In this document: positions 1 through 9,869 of the stretch, one piece after another
Position numbering within the stretch: position 1 is the stretch's first letter
Layout: each line of letters starts with the position of its first letter
Assembly: GCF_007858275.1 (NCBI RefSeq)
Contig: NZ_VFEV01000029.1
Span: 20,383 to 84,382, forward strand
From: Pseudomonas proteolytica
GTDB lineage: Bacteria; Pseudomonadota; Gammaproteobacteria; Pseudomonadales; Pseudomonadaceae
Length of the DNA: 64,000 nucleotides
Direction of reading: 5' to 3'
Notes under the pieces: generated by a model
What the model was told of the DNA's origin: nothing
The model's input: the letters and a program-made list of their open reading frames with translations, nothing else
Database searches by the model: none
Made by a program: the position numbers and the translations under genes

Positions 1-155
1 GACTTAGCCCTTGAACCCGAAAGTTCAAGGTGGAAGATGCAGTAGGCTTTAAGGCTTTCCGTCTAGCGGACATGCACACCAGCCCAACGTGCAACTTCCA
101 GGGTAGTGCGAATCGGCTCAGGGACATCGCCGACTGGCAAGCACGCCAGGGAGTG
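1..155 (-). ncRNA. ssrS: 6S RNA (SsrS), possibly cut at the window edge
   Basis: Regulatory RNA that binds sigma70-RNA polymerase and acts as a promoter mimic in stationary phase. Read on the minus strand, the stretch contains the conserved 6S segment GATGTCCCTGAGCCGATT and a late hairpin (CCTTGAAC..GTTCAAGG) near its 3' end. It lies directly downstream of zapA on the same strand, the usual zapA-ssrS-ygfA order of gammaproteobacteria. A TATACT -10 box on the minus strand (161-166) places the 5' end near 155. The family is usually about 180 nt, so the 3' end may continue outside the window. Exact ends are estimates. Confidence 0.85.
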
Positions 156-185
156 AGGCGAGTATACCCCAAATAGACGCGGCAA

Positions 186-503
186 TCAGCCCTTGGGTGG
201 TTCCTGATCGGTAGAAAGTACCAGGTCGACACGCTCAAGCAGGTCACGCACTTGCTCGCGTGTCGAGCCGCTGGCCTGTACGTCCGGGCGTTCCTGCTTA
301 TGCAATAAATCGTGGGTAATGTTCAGTGCGGCCATCACGGCGATACGGTCGGCGCCGATGACTTTGCCGCTGCTGCGGATCTCGCGCATCTTGCCGTCCA
401 GGTAGCGGGTAGCGCTCATCAGGTTGCTGCGTTCTTCCTGGGGGCAGATGATTGAATACTCTTTGTCGAGAATCTGCACGGTGACGCTATTGCTTGAACT
501 CAT
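186..503 (-). CDS. zapA: Cell division protein ZapA
   Basis: A small FtsZ-associated protein that bundles FtsZ protofilaments and helps stabilise the Z ring at midcell. The 105-residue product has the ZapA layout: an N-terminal beta-rich head (VTVQILDKEYSIICPQEE) followed by a helix that forms the coiled-coil stalk, including the family-typical run RIAVMAALNITHDLL. Length fits the family. The start codon overlaps the stop of the upstream coiled-coil gene by 4 bp, so the two are translationally coupled. The 6S RNA gene follows downstream, which is the conserved context. Confidence 0.95.
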   Translation of the reverse strand: MSSSNSVTVQILDKEYSIICPQEERSNLMSATRYLDGKMREIRSSGKVIGADRIAVMAALNITHDLLHKQERPDVQASGSTREQVRDLLERVDLVLSTDQEPPKG

Positions 504-709
504 GAGTCTTGCTCCAGGGCCTTCAGGCGCGAAATCATCGATTCGACCTTACGCCGGGCGATTTCGTTTTTTTCAATGAGGTGCGCGCGTTCCTCGCGCC
601 AGGTCTTTTCCTGAGCTAATAGGAGTCCGTTTTGACTCTTTAGTTGCTCGACCCGGGTAATTAGCAATTCGAGTCTGGCCATCAGCGCTTGCAAGTCGGT
701 GTCTTCCAT
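500..709 (-). CDS. TIGR02449 family small coiled-coil protein
   Basis: A 69-residue protein with almost continuous heptad character (LQALMARLELLITRVEQLKSQ) and many Lys, Glu and Arg, so probably one long coiled coil resembling ZapB in shape. I start it at MEDTDLQ (709) rather than the upstream ATG at 742, because the extra residues are not coiled coil and a weak GGA precedes 709. It overlaps zapA by 4 bp, and the pair is conserved in pseudomonads. A role in division with ZapA is an inference from this pairing and the shape; no function is shown by the sequence itself. Confidence 0.85.
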   Translation of the reverse strand: MEDTDLQALMARLELLITRVEQLKSQNGLLLAQEKTWREERAHLIEKNEIARRKVESMISRLKALEQDS

Positions 710-846
710 TGGGTTCCACTGGATTTGTCTGATGAATGGCAACTGCAGGATAAACGATCTGACGCCCTTGATAGTCGGGTGCGTCTGCCGGTGCTAGGAT
801 ACAGCGCTTCATTCTAGACATCGCGCCGCCTGGCGCCTAGCTCATC

Positions 847-1404
847 ATGCCTATTCAGAATTCCCCGTACGACGCTTTTTCCAAACTGCTGAGCACCAGC
901 GGCCACCCTTGCTCGCCCGCCGAACTGCATGGCGTGCTGTTGGGCCGCAGCTGCACCGGCGTCGGTTTTGACGCCGATAACTGGCTGGCCGACGTGGCCG
1001 AGCTGCTGGAAACCGAGCCTACCGAAAACGTGCGCAATGCGTTGATCGGTTTGCAAGAAATGGTTAAAGGCGAACTGACCGGTGATGACGTCACCGTAGT
1101 CCTGCTGCTGCCAACCGACGACGCGCCGCTCACCGAGCGTGCTGCGGCTCTGGGCCAATGGTGCCAGGGTTTCCTCCATGGCTTTGGCGTGAACGCCGGC
1201 GGCCTGGAACTGAGCACCGACGCCAAGGAAGTGTTGCAAGACCTGGCCGCCATCTCCCAGGTGCAAGATGCCCTGGAAGAGTCCGAAGACGGCGAAGGCG
1301 CCTATATGGAAGTCATGGAATACCTGCGCGTCGCGCCGCTGCTGCTGTTCACCGAGACCAAAAAGTCTGCTGAGCCCGCAGCGCCCAAGCCGTCGCTGCA
1401 CTAA
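847..1404 (+). CDS. UPF0149 / YgfB-YecA family protein
   Basis: A 185-residue cytosolic protein of the UPF0149 family (YgfB of E. coli), recognisable from the N-terminal ELHGVLLGRSCTG motif and the later WCQGFLHGFGV motif. In P. aeruginosa a YgfB homologue has been linked to regulation of the ampDh3 amidase gene and beta-lactam resistance; whether this protein does the same is inference. It is divergent from the zapA pair and 20 bp upstream of pepP, so it probably begins the pepP-ubiH transcript. This order matches PAO1. Length is normal for the family. Confidence 0.9.
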   Translation: MPIQNSPYDAFSKLLSTSGHPCSPAELHGVLLGRSCTGVGFDADNWLADVAELLETEPTENVRNALIGLQEMVKGELTGDDVTVVLLLPTDDAPLTERAAALGQWCQGFLHGFGVNAGGLELSTDAKEVLQDLAAISQVQDALEESEDGEGAYMEVMEYLRVAPLLLFTETKKSAEPAAPKPSLH

Positions 1405-1424
1405 GAGAGGGAACCCACCTGCCC

Positions 1425-2747
1425 ATGATCCATATCCCCAAAGCGGAATACACCCGCCGCCGCAAGGCGCTCATGGCGCAGATGGAACCCAACAGCATCG
1501 CGATCCTGCCGGCCGCCGCCGTGGCGATCCGCAATCGTGATGTCGAGCATGTGTACCGCCAGGACAGCGACTTCCAGTACCTGAGCGGCTTCCCCGAGCC
1601 CGAAGCGGTGATTGTGCTGATGCCTGGGCGCATTCACGGCGAATACGTGCTGTTCTGCCGCGAACGCAATGCCGAGCGCGAATTATGGGACGGCCTGCGC
1701 GCCGGCACCGAAGGCGCGATTCGCGAATACGGTGCCGACGATGCCTTCCCGATCACCGATATCGACGACATCCTGCCCGGCCTCATCGAAGGCCGGGACC
1801 GGGTGTACTCGGCCATGGGCAGCAATGCCGAATTCGACCGGCACCTGATGGAATGGATCAACGTGATCCGCTCCAAGGCGCACCTCGGTGCGCAGCCGCC
1901 GAACGAATTCGTTGCCCTGGATCATCTGCTGCACGACATGCGCCTGTATAAATCCGCCGCAGAAGTGAAGGTGATGCGCGAAGCCGCGCGGATTTCCTGC
2001 GCCGCTCACATCCGGGCGATGCAGGCCAGCCGTGCAGGGTTGCATGAGTTCAGCCTGGAAGCCGAGCTGGACTACGAGTTCCGCCGGGGCGGGGCGAAGA
2101 TGCCGGCCTATGGCTCCATCGTCGCGTCGGGGCGCAACAGTTGCATCCTGCACTACCAGCAGAATGACGCGCTGCTCAAGGACGGCGACCTGGTATTGAT
2201 CGACGCCGGTTGTGAAATCGACTGCTATGCCAGCGATATCACCCGCACCTGGCCGGTCAATGGCAAGTTTTCCGCCGAGCAGAAGGCGATCTACGACATT
2301 GTGCTGGCCTCCCAGGAAGCCGCCTTTGCGCAGATCGCGCCGAACAAGCATTGGAACCAGGCCCATGAGGCGACGGTGCAAGTCATCACCGCCGGGCTGG
2401 TGAAGTTGGGCTTGTTGCAGGGTGATGTGGATGAGCTGATCGCCAGCGAAGCCTACAAGGCGTTCTATATGCACCGCGCCGGGCATTGGCTGGGCATGGA
2501 TGTGCATGATGTCGGCGAGTACAAGGTCGGCGGCGAATGGCGGGTGCTGGAAGTGGGCATGGCCCTGACCGTGGAGCCGGGCATCTACATTGCCCCGGAC
2601 AACCAGAACGTGGCAAAGAAATGGCGTGGCATAGGCGTGCGCATCGAGGATGACGTGGTGGTGACCAAGCAAGGCTGTGAAATTCTGACCGGTGGCGTGC
2701 CCAAGGGCGTGGCCGAGATCGAAGCACTGATGGCAGCAGCCCGATGA
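1425..2747 (+). CDS. pepP: Xaa-Pro aminopeptidase (aminopeptidase P)
   Basis: M24-family metallopeptidase that removes an N-terminal residue next to proline, using two Mn ions in the cytosol. The 440-residue product has the aminopeptidase-P N domain (about 1-130) and the pita-bread catalytic domain. Visible metal-site motifs are LIDAGCEIDCYASDIT (two Asp), the His of HRAGHWLGMDVHD, Glu in TVEPGIYI and Glu in GVRIEDDVV. Its stop overlaps the ubiH start by 4 bp, giving the classic pepP-ubiH pair. All key residues appear present. Confidence 0.96.
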   Translation: MIHIPKAEYTRRRKALMAQMEPNSIAILPAAAVAIRNRDVEHVYRQDSDFQYLSGFPEPEAVIVLMPGRIHGEYVLFCRERNAERELWDGLRAGTEGAIREYGADDAFPITDIDDILPGLIEGRDRVYSAMGSNAEFDRHLMEWINVIRSKAHLGAQPPNEFVALDHLLHDMRLYKSAAEVKVMREAARISCAAHIRAMQASRAGLHEFSLEAELDYEFRRGGAKMPAYGSIVASGRNSCILHYQQNDALLKDGDLVLIDAGCEIDCYASDITRTWPVNGKFSAEQKAIYDIVLASQEAAFAQIAPNKHWNQAHEATVQVITAGLVKLGLLQGDVDELIASEAYKAFYMHRAGHWLGMDVHDVGEYKVGGEWRVLEVGMALTVEPGIYIAPDNQNVAKKWRGIGVRIEDDVVVTKQGCEILTGGVPKGVAEIEALMAAAR

Positions 2748-3931
2748 GCCGGGTCAACCTGGCCATTATCGGCGGCGGCCTGGTGGGCGCCAGCCTGGCG
2801 CTGGCGTTGCAGGCCGGGGCCAAGGCCCGGGGCTGGAAGATCGTGCTGATCGAACCCTTTGCTCCCGGCGACAGCTATCAGCCGAGCTACGACGCCCGCT
2901 CTTCGGCGCTGTCCTTTGGTGCGCGGCAGATCTATCAACGCCTGGGCGTATGGCAGGACATTTCCCGGCGTGCCGAGCCGATCAAGCAAATCCATGTTTC
3001 CGATCGTGGCCGCTTCTCTACCGCACGCTTGTCGGCGCTGGAGGAGGGCGTGCCGGCCCTGGGCTATGTGGTGGAAAACGCCTGGCTCGGGCAGTGCCTG
3101 TGGCAAGGCCTGGACAAAGACGTGATCAGTTGGCGCTGCCCGGCAGAAGTCAGCCGCATGGAGCCGCTGGCCGACGGCTACCGCCTGACCCTCAACGATG
3201 AAACCGTCATCGAATGCGACCTGGCGGTATTGGCCGATGGCGGCCGCTCCGGGCTGCGCGAGCAGTTGGGCATTGGCGTCAAGCAACGGCCTTACAACCA
3301 GAGCGCCCTGATCGCCAACATCACCCCCAGCGAAGCCCACAACGGCGAGGCGTTCGAGCGTTTCACCGACGAAGGCCCGATGGCCCTGCTGCCACTGGCG
3401 GACAACCGTTGCGCGCTGGTCTGGACCCGTGTCGGCATGGATGCCCAGCGCTTGGCGCAGTTGGATGAGCGCAGCTTCCTCAGTGAATTGCAGGGTGTGT
3501 TCGGCTACCGCCTGGGCACCTTGAAACAGGTCGGCGCGCGTCACTTGTATCCGCTGACGCTGGTGGAGGCCGAGGAGCAGGTGCGCTCGCACCTGGTGAT
3601 CCTCGGCAACGCGGCCCACAGCCTGCACCCGATTGCCGGCCAGGGCTTCAACCTGTCCCTGCGTGATGCCTATGCGTTGGCCGAGGCCTTGCTGGCCGGG
3701 CCGGCGGTGCCGGGCGACCTGGCGACCTTGCAGGCTTACCGCGAACGCCAGCGCCTGGATCAGCAGATGACCGTGGGCTTCTCTGATCAGGTCACCCGCC
3801 TGTTCGGCAGCGGCCAGCCGCTGGTCGCCATGGGCCGTAACCTCGGCCTGCTGGGCCTGGACCTGTTGCCGCCGGCCAAGCGCTGGTTCGCCCGGCAGGC
3901 GATGGGCCTGGGTACGCGTCCTGATGCGTAA
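2744..3931 (+). CDS. ubiH: 2-octaprenyl-6-methoxyphenol hydroxylase UbiH
   Basis: Class A flavin monooxygenase of aerobic ubiquinone biosynthesis that hydroxylates the quinone ring. Visible motifs are the N-terminal Rossmann GGGLVGASLALAL that binds FAD, the central DG motif LAVLADGGRSGLRE, and the C-terminal GNAAHSLHPIAGQGFNLSLRD that binds the flavin ribityl and phosphate. Its 395 residues fit the family. It overlaps pepP upstream and the DUF4442 gene downstream (8 bp), indicating one operon. A second paralogue of the same fold follows at 4413. Confidence 0.95.
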   Translation: MSRVNLAIIGGGLVGASLALALQAGAKARGWKIVLIEPFAPGDSYQPSYDARSSALSFGARQIYQRLGVWQDISRRAEPIKQIHVSDRGRFSTARLSALEEGVPALGYVVENAWLGQCLWQGLDKDVISWRCPAEVSRMEPLADGYRLTLNDETVIECDLAVLADGGRSGLREQLGIGVKQRPYNQSALIANITPSEAHNGEAFERFTDEGPMALLPLADNRCALVWTRVGMDAQRLAQLDERSFLSELQGVFGYRLGTLKQVGARHLYPLTLVEAEEQVRSHLVILGNAAHSLHPIAGQGFNLSLRDAYALAEALLAGPAVPGDLATLQAYRERQRLDQQMTVGFSDQVTRLFGSGQPLVAMGRNLGLLGLDLLPPAKRWFARQAMGLGTRPDA

Positions 3932-4409
3932 GTGGCTGATCGAGCGCCTGGGCAAGGCGCGGTTACTGCGTTGGGTCATGACCTTGTACCCGCCGTATCT
4001 GGGCGCAGGGATCAGCGTGCAGCATATGAGCGCGGACTTTCGTCATGTGAAGGTGCGGATGGGGCTGGGCTGGTACAACCGCAACTATGTCGGTACGCAG
4101 TTTGGCGGCAGCCTGTATTCGATGGTCGACCCGTTCTACATGCTGATGCTGATGGAGAACCTGGGGCGCGACTACATCGTCTGGGACAAAGCGGCGAGCA
4201 TCGATTTCATCTCGCCGGGCAAAGGCCCGGTGTTTGCCGAATTCTCTATCGACCAGGCCTTGCTGGATGAGGTGCTGCGGCAGACCGAGGGCGGCGATAA
4301 ATACTTGCCGCGCCTCCAAGTGCAGATTCACGACGGCTCCGGCACCCTGGTGGCGCGAGTCGACAAAACCCTTTACGTGCGGCGCAAGCCGCCAGCGAAG
4401 CAGGCATAA
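3924..4409 (+). CDS. DUF4442 hotdog-fold protein
   Basis: A 161-residue protein that I assign to the DUF4442 group, a branch of the hotdog thioesterase superfamily. The segment NRNYVGTQFGGSLYSMVDPFYMLM resembles the hotdog core helix region, followed by strands ending in DKTLYVRRK. It lies inside the ubi operon, overlapping ubiH by 8 bp and ending 3 bp before the next flavin hydroxylase, so it is co-expressed with quinone synthesis genes. The PAO1 equivalent (PA5222) is also uncharacterised. A thioesterase or lipid-binding role is inference only. Confidence 0.85.
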   Translation: MRKWLIERLGKARLLRWVMTLYPPYLGAGISVQHMSADFRHVKVRMGLGWYNRNYVGTQFGGSLYSMVDPFYMLMLMENLGRDYIVWDKAASIDFISPGKGPVFAEFSIDQALLDEVLRQTEGGDKYLPRLQVQIHDGSGTLVARVDKTLYVRRKPPAKQA

Positions 4410-4412
4410 AGC

Positions 4413-5636
4413 ATGGACATGCGCGCAGATGTGCTGATTGTCGGGGCCGGAATGGTCGGAAGCGCCTTGGCGCTGGCGTTGCAAGGCAGTGGCCTGCAAG
4501 TGCTGCTGCTCGACGGTAGCCCGTTGAGCGTCAAGCCATTTGATGCCGACGCTCCGTTTGAACCACGGGTGAGCGCCTTGTCGGCTGCCAGCCAGCGCAT
4601 CCTCGAACGCCTGGGCGTGTGGGACGGCATCGCCAGTCGCCGCGCCAGCCCCTACGGCGAGATGCAGGTGTGGGATGGCAGCGGCACCGGGCAGATCCAC
4701 TTTTCGGCGGCCAGTGTGCATGCCGAGGTGTTGGGGCATATCGTCGAAAACCGCGTGGTCCAGGACGCCTTGCTCGACCGCCTGCACGACTGCGACCTGG
4801 GCCTGCTGGCCAATGCGCGCCTGGAACAGATGCGTCGCTCCGGCGATGACTGGCTGCTGACCCTCGCTGATGGCCGCACCCTGCGCGCGCCGTTGGTGAT
4901 CGCGGCCGACGGCGCCAATTCGGCGGTGCGCCGCCTGACGGGCACTGCTACCCGCGAATGGGATTACCTGCACAACGCCATTGTCACCAGCGTGCGCAGC
5001 AGCCAACCGCACCAGCGCACGGCCTGGCAGCGCTTTACCGACCATGGTCCGCTGGCATTCCTGCCGCTGGTGCGCGATGGCCAGGAAGATTGGTGTTCGA
5101 TCGTCTGGTCGACCACACCGAGTGAGTCCGAACGCTTGATGGCCCTGGACGACGAAAGCTTCTGCCGCGAACTGGAGCGCGCCTTTGAAGGCCGCCTGGG
5201 CAGTGTGATCAGCGCCGATCCACGCCTGTGTGTACCGTTGCGCCAGCGCCACGCCAAGCGTTACGTCGCCGAAGGCCTGGCCCTGATTGGCGATGCCGCC
5301 CATGTCATCCACCCGTTGGCGGGGCAGGGCGTGAACCTGGGATTCCTCGACGCGGCGGTGTTGGCCGAGGTGCTGCTGCAGGCGTCCGAGCGCGGTGAAC
5401 GCTTGGCGGATGTGAAGGTGCTCAGTCGCTACGAGCGCCGGCGTATGCCCCACAACCTGGCGCTGATGGCGGCGATGGAGGGCTTTGAGCGGTTGTTCCA
5501 GGCTGACCAACTGCCGTTGCGCTGGTTGCGCAATGCCGGGTTGAAGATGGTCGACCAGATGCCCGAGGCCAAGGCGGTATTTGTGCGCCAGGCATTGGGA
5601 TTGACTGGGGATCTACCGGAACTGGCCAAAGCCTGA
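4413..5636 (+). CDS. ubiI: UbiI/UbiF-type FAD-dependent ubiquinone hydroxylase
   Basis: Second class A flavin hydroxylase of the operon, 407 residues. It carries the FAD Rossmann motif VGAGMVGSALALAL at the N terminus, the LVIAADGANSAVRR motif in the middle and GDAAHVIHPLAGQGVNLGFLD near the end. It most probably acts on a different ring position from UbiH; the C5 (UbiI) and C6 (UbiF) specificities cannot be told apart from the sequence alone, so the symbol is tentative. It begins 3 bp after the DUF4442 gene and is the last gene of the pepP-ubi transcript. Confidence 0.85.
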   Translation: MDMRADVLIVGAGMVGSALALALQGSGLQVLLLDGSPLSVKPFDADAPFEPRVSALSAASQRILERLGVWDGIASRRASPYGEMQVWDGSGTGQIHFSAASVHAEVLGHIVENRVVQDALLDRLHDCDLGLLANARLEQMRRSGDDWLLTLADGRTLRAPLVIAADGANSAVRRLTGTATREWDYLHNAIVTSVRSSQPHQRTAWQRFTDHGPLAFLPLVRDGQEDWCSIVWSTTPSESERLMALDDESFCRELERAFEGRLGSVISADPRLCVPLRQRHAKRYVAEGLALIGDAAHVIHPLAGQGVNLGFLDAAVLAEVLLQASERGERLADVKVLSRYERRRMPHNLALMAAMEGFERLFQADQLPLRWLRNAGLKMVDQMPEAKAVFVRQALGLTGDLPELAKA

Positions 5637-5712
5637 GGCCGGTTGCCGCACCCCGGAAGCCAATCACGCAACATCTCGTAACGCCTCCACCCAGTGTTCG
5701 GTTGAGATGCTA

Positions 5713-5731
5713 AATGTGAGTCCTTATCATT
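5713..5731. promoter_or_regulatory. Fur box upstream of the iron-binding protein gene
   Basis: The 19-bp site AATGTGAGTCCTTATCATT matches the Pseudomonas Fur consensus (AATGAGAATNATTATCATT) at about 16 of 18 informative positions. It lies about 33-51 bp upstream of the ATG at 5764, where it would overlap the promoter. This supports iron repression of the following transporter genes. Confidence 0.75.
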
Positions 5732-5763
5732 TGCGCTCACTTTTCCTACGAGAGACCGCACCT

Positions 5764-6768
5764 ATGTTGGCACCCAAGCGCCTCCTGACTGCCCTGGCAC
5801 TCACCCTTATCGCCAGCACCACCGTCCAGGCGGCTGACGAAGTGGTGGTCTACTCCTCTCGTATCGACGAGTTGATCAAGCCGGTGTTCGATGCCTACAC
5901 CAAGAAAACCGGTGTACAGGTGAAGTTCATCACCGACAAGGAAGCGCCGCTGATGCAGCGCATCAAGGCCGAAGGCCAGAACGCCACCGCCGACCTGCTG
6001 TTGACCGTCGATGGCGGCAACCTCTGGCAAGCCGAGCAGATGGGCATTTTGCAGCCGTTCACCTCCAAGGTGATCGACGCCAACATCCCTGCGCAATATC
6101 GCGCTTCAAGCCATGCCTGGACCGGCTTGAGCCTGCGGGCGCGGACCATCGCCTACTCCACCGACCGTGTGAAGCCGGGTGAGTTGACCACCTACGAAGC
6201 CCTGGCCGACAAGCAATGGGAAGGCCGCCTGTGCCTGCGCACCGCGAAGAAGGTTTATAACCAGTCGCTGACCGCCACCCTGATCGAGACCCATGGCGCG
6301 GACAAGACCGAGGAGATCATCAAGGGCTGGGTCAACAACCTGTCCACCGACGTGTTCTCCGATGACATCGCCGTATTGCAGGCAATCAATGCCGGGCAGT
6401 GCGATGTGGGCATCGTCAATACCTACTACTACGGGCGCCTGCACAAGCAGGATCCGAAGCTGGCCGTGAAACTGTTCTGGCCTAACCAGGGCGACCGTGG
6501 CGTGCACGTCAACCTGTCGGGCATTGGCCTGACCAAATACGCCCCGCACCCGGACGCCGCCAAGGCCCTGGTGGAATGGATGACTACGCCTGAAGCGCAG
6601 AAGATCTTTGCCGACGTCAACCAGGAGTTCCCGGCCAACCCGGCGGTCGAGCCTTCGGCTGAAGTGGCGAGCTGGGGCAAGTTCAAGGCTGACACCTTGC
6701 CGGTGGAAGTCGCGGGCAAGCGCCAGGCCGAGGCGATTCGCCTGATGGATCGCGCAGGCTGGAACTGA
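5764..6768 (+). CDS. Ferric-iron ABC transporter periplasmic binding protein (FbpA/HitA type)
   Basis: Periplasmic protein that binds Fe(III) and delivers it to the inner-membrane permease. The 334-residue product has a signal peptide ending at VQA-A (about residue 23), the family start EVVVYSSRIDELIKPVFDAY, and the tyrosine cluster NTYYYGRL (Y221-Y223) that coordinates iron in FbpA proteins. I start at 5764, where the signal peptide begins, rather than the upstream ATG at 5707 that runs through the Fur box. The Fur box and the downstream permease agree with iron transport. The REPIN between it and the permease may reduce downstream expression. Confidence 0.92.
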   Translation: MLAPKRLLTALALTLIASTTVQAADEVVVYSSRIDELIKPVFDAYTKKTGVQVKFITDKEAPLMQRIKAEGQNATADLLLTVDGGNLWQAEQMGILQPFTSKVIDANIPAQYRASSHAWTGLSLRARTIAYSTDRVKPGELTTYEALADKQWEGRLCLRTAKKVYNQSLTATLIETHGADKTEEIIKGWVNNLSTDVFSDDIAVLQAINAGQCDVGIVNTYYYGRLHKQDPKLAVKLFWPNQGDRGVHVNLSGIGLTKYAPHPDAAKALVEWMTTPEAQKIFADVNQEFPANPAVEPSAEVASWGKFKADTLPVEVAGKRQAEAIRLMDRAGWN

Positions 6769-6797
6769 GTACAATTTGTAAGGCTTCACAAATCTAA

Positions 6798-6918
6798 TGT
6801 GGGAGCTGGCTTGTGTGGGAGCTGGCTTGCCTGCGATGCAGACACCTCGGTGTATCAGCGATACCGGGGTGATGCTATCGCAGGCAAGCCAGCTCCTACA
6901 CAAGCCCGCTCCCACAGT
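6798..6918. repeat. REP pair (REPIN) between iron transport genes
   Basis: Two inverted REP cores (GTGGGAGCTGGCTTGCC and its complement) enclose about 50 bp. Extra partial copies at both ends (GGCTTGTGTGGGAGC and CACAAGCCCGCTCCCAC) suggest nested insertion. The folded form would be a long hairpin in the mRNA linking the binding protein to the permease. Confidence 0.85.
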
Positions 6919-6962
6919 GGTTTGTGTATGTCTCCAAATCATCCACTGCTTGGGAATTTCTT

Positions 6963-8579
6963 TTGGCCCACCCCGCCCAACGCCGCTGGTACCTGCCGGT
7001 CTTCACTGTCGCTGCCCTGGTGCTGCTGCCGCTGAGTGTCCTGCTGCTGTCCTGGCAAAGCATTGACACGCAAATCTGGTCGCACCTGTGGGACACCCAG
7101 ATGCCGCGCCTGCTGGGCAACACCTTGACCTTGGTGTTGGGGGTCGGAGTTGGCGTAACGGTGTTGGGCGTGAGCCTGGCCTGGCTGACCAGCCTCTGTG
7201 AATTCCCCGGCCGGCGCTGGCTGGACTGGGCGTTGATGCTGCCGTTTGCCATCCCGGCGTATGTCCTGGCGTTTGTCTTCGTGGGCCTGCTGGATTTCTC
7301 CGGGCCGGTGCAGACCCTGCTGCGTGAGTGGTTCGGCACAGGCCTGCGCTTGCCGCGCGTACGCTCCACCAGTGGCGTGATCATCGTGTTGGTGCTGGTG
7401 TTCTATCCCTACGTCTACCTGCTGGCGCGCACCGCCTTTCTGGCGCAGGGCAAGGGCTTGATGGAGGCGGCGCGGGTGCTGGGCCAATCACCCTGGCAGG
7501 CATTCTGGCGGGTGGCCCTGCCCATGGCGCGCCCGGCCATCGGCGCCGGCGTGGCCCTGGCGCTGATGGAAACCCTGGCGGATTTCGGCGCGGTGTCGGT
7601 GTTTAACTTCGACACCTTTACCACCGCCATCTACAAGACCTGGTACGGCTTTTTCAGCCTGTCCAGCGCCGCGCAACTGGCAAGCCTGTTGCTGTTGGTG
7701 GTGATGCTGGTGCTCTACGGCGAGCGCCGGGCCCGTGGCGCCAGCCGCCCAAGCAACGAGCGGCCACGGGGCAAGGCGCTGTATCACCTGCATGGGTTCA
7801 AAGCCGCCGCCGCGACTGGCTGGTGCGCCCTGGTATTTGCCTGCGCGTTTGTCATTCCGATGATCCAACTGCTGGCCTGGTTTTGGCAGCGCGGGCGTTT
7901 CGACCTCGACGAGCGTTACACCGGGCTGATCGTACATACCCTTTACCTGGGCGGCATGGCCGCGCTGATCACCGTCAGCGTGGCGCTGCTGCTGGCGTTT
8001 GCCAACCGCCTGGCGCCGACCCGGGCCATCCGCTCCGGGGTGAGCCTGGGTAACCTGGGCTACGCCTTGCCGGGTTCGGTATTGGCGGTGTCGATCATGT
8101 TGGCGTTCAGCTATCTGGATCGCGAGTTAGTGATTCCGCTTTCCAGCTGGTTGGGAGGCGCGGGCAAGCCTTTGCTGCTCGGCAGCCTGTCGGCCCTGGT
8201 GATGGCTTATCTGGTGCGCTTCCTGGCTGTGGCCTATGGCCCGCTGGAAAACAGCCTGGCGCGCATCCGCCCATCCTTGCCGGAAGCAGCGCGTAGTCTG
8301 GGGGTCAGTGGGCCACGACTGTTTTGCAAAGTGTATCTGCCGCTCTTGCTACCAGGCACCTTGAGTGCAGCCTTGCTGGTATTTGTCGATGTACTTAAGG
8401 AAATGCCCGCGACCCTGCTGATGCGCCCATTCGGCTGGGATACCCTGGCCGTGCGCATCTTCGAGATGACCAGCGAAGGCGAGTGGGCGCGTGCCTCCTT
8501 GCCTGCACTGACCCTGGTATTGGTCGGCCTGTTGCCGGTCATCGGCTTGATCCGACGTTCGGCGCGACGAATCGGTTAG
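6963..8579 (+). CDS. Ferric-iron ABC transporter permease (FbpB/HitB type)
   Basis: Inner-membrane permease that takes Fe(III) from the binding protein. The 538-residue product is the duplicated form, with two six-helix halves each carrying an EAA loop (EAARVLGQSPWQAFWRVALP in the first, EAARSLGVSGPRLFCKVYLP in the second). I prefer the TTG at 6963 because GGGAA lies about 8 bp upstream; the in-frame ATG at 6924 abuts the REPIN and has no ribosome site. No ATPase gene follows; the next gene is gcvT. A shared or distant ATPase must be assumed. Confidence 0.9.
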   Translation: MAHPAQRRWYLPVFTVAALVLLPLSVLLLSWQSIDTQIWSHLWDTQMPRLLGNTLTLVLGVGVGVTVLGVSLAWLTSLCEFPGRRWLDWALMLPFAIPAYVLAFVFVGLLDFSGPVQTLLREWFGTGLRLPRVRSTSGVIIVLVLVFYPYVYLLARTAFLAQGKGLMEAARVLGQSPWQAFWRVALPMARPAIGAGVALALMETLADFGAVSVFNFDTFTTAIYKTWYGFFSLSSAAQLASLLLLVVMLVLYGERRARGASRPSNERPRGKALYHLHGFKAAAATGWCALVFACAFVIPMIQLLAWFWQRGRFDLDERYTGLIVHTLYLGGMAALITVSVALLLAFANRLAPTRAIRSGVSLGNLGYALPGSVLAVSIMLAFSYLDRELVIPLSSWLGGAGKPLLLGSLSALVMAYLVRFLAVAYGPLENSLARIRPSLPEAARSLGVSGPRLFCKVYLPLLLPGTLSAALLVFVDVLKEMPATLLMRPFGWDTLAVRIFEMTSEGEWARASLPALTLVLVGLLPVIGLIRRSARRIG

Positions 8580-8608
8580 GTGCCAGTCCTACGGCTTGAG
8601 GCTACAAT
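8580..8608 (+). promoter_or_regulatory. Possible sigma70 promoter for gcvT-gcvH
   Basis: GTGCCA (8580-8585) and TACAAT (8603-8608) are separated by 17 bp and lie about 130 bp upstream of gcvT, where a promoter is needed. The -10 box is good; the -35 box matches 4 of 6. I saw no glycine riboswitch in the leader that follows. Confidence 0.4.
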
Positions 8609-8735
8609 GCGCGGCATTCGGTGCGGCCCGTCTTTCGGGCAGGGTGGCTGATTGTGGCTGCAGGCCTTGTATTTCAAGGTGTGTAGCCCGAACGGCGACC
8701 GTCCGCACCTTCGCCACGCCCGGAAGGAGAAACCC

Positions 8736-9818
<1,083 letters not shown>

Positions 9819-9869
9819 CCTTTTCCGGCAGGCCAATGGCCGCTGACATTTCTTTTGAGGACACAGACT

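Noticed and set aside
3963..5510. Long minus-strand open frame opposite the ubiquinone hydroxylase gene
   Set aside because: Composition typical of antisense frames (His, Gln and Arg rich); the plus strand encodes a clear FAD enzyme.
6924..6962. ATG at 6924 as the start of the iron permease
   Set aside because: It lies next to the REPIN with no ribosome site; the TTG at 6963 is better placed and gives the expected N terminus.
8609..8735. Possible glycine riboswitch upstream of gcvT
   Set aside because: I could not find the paired glycine aptamer core sequences; the leader shows only minor hairpins.
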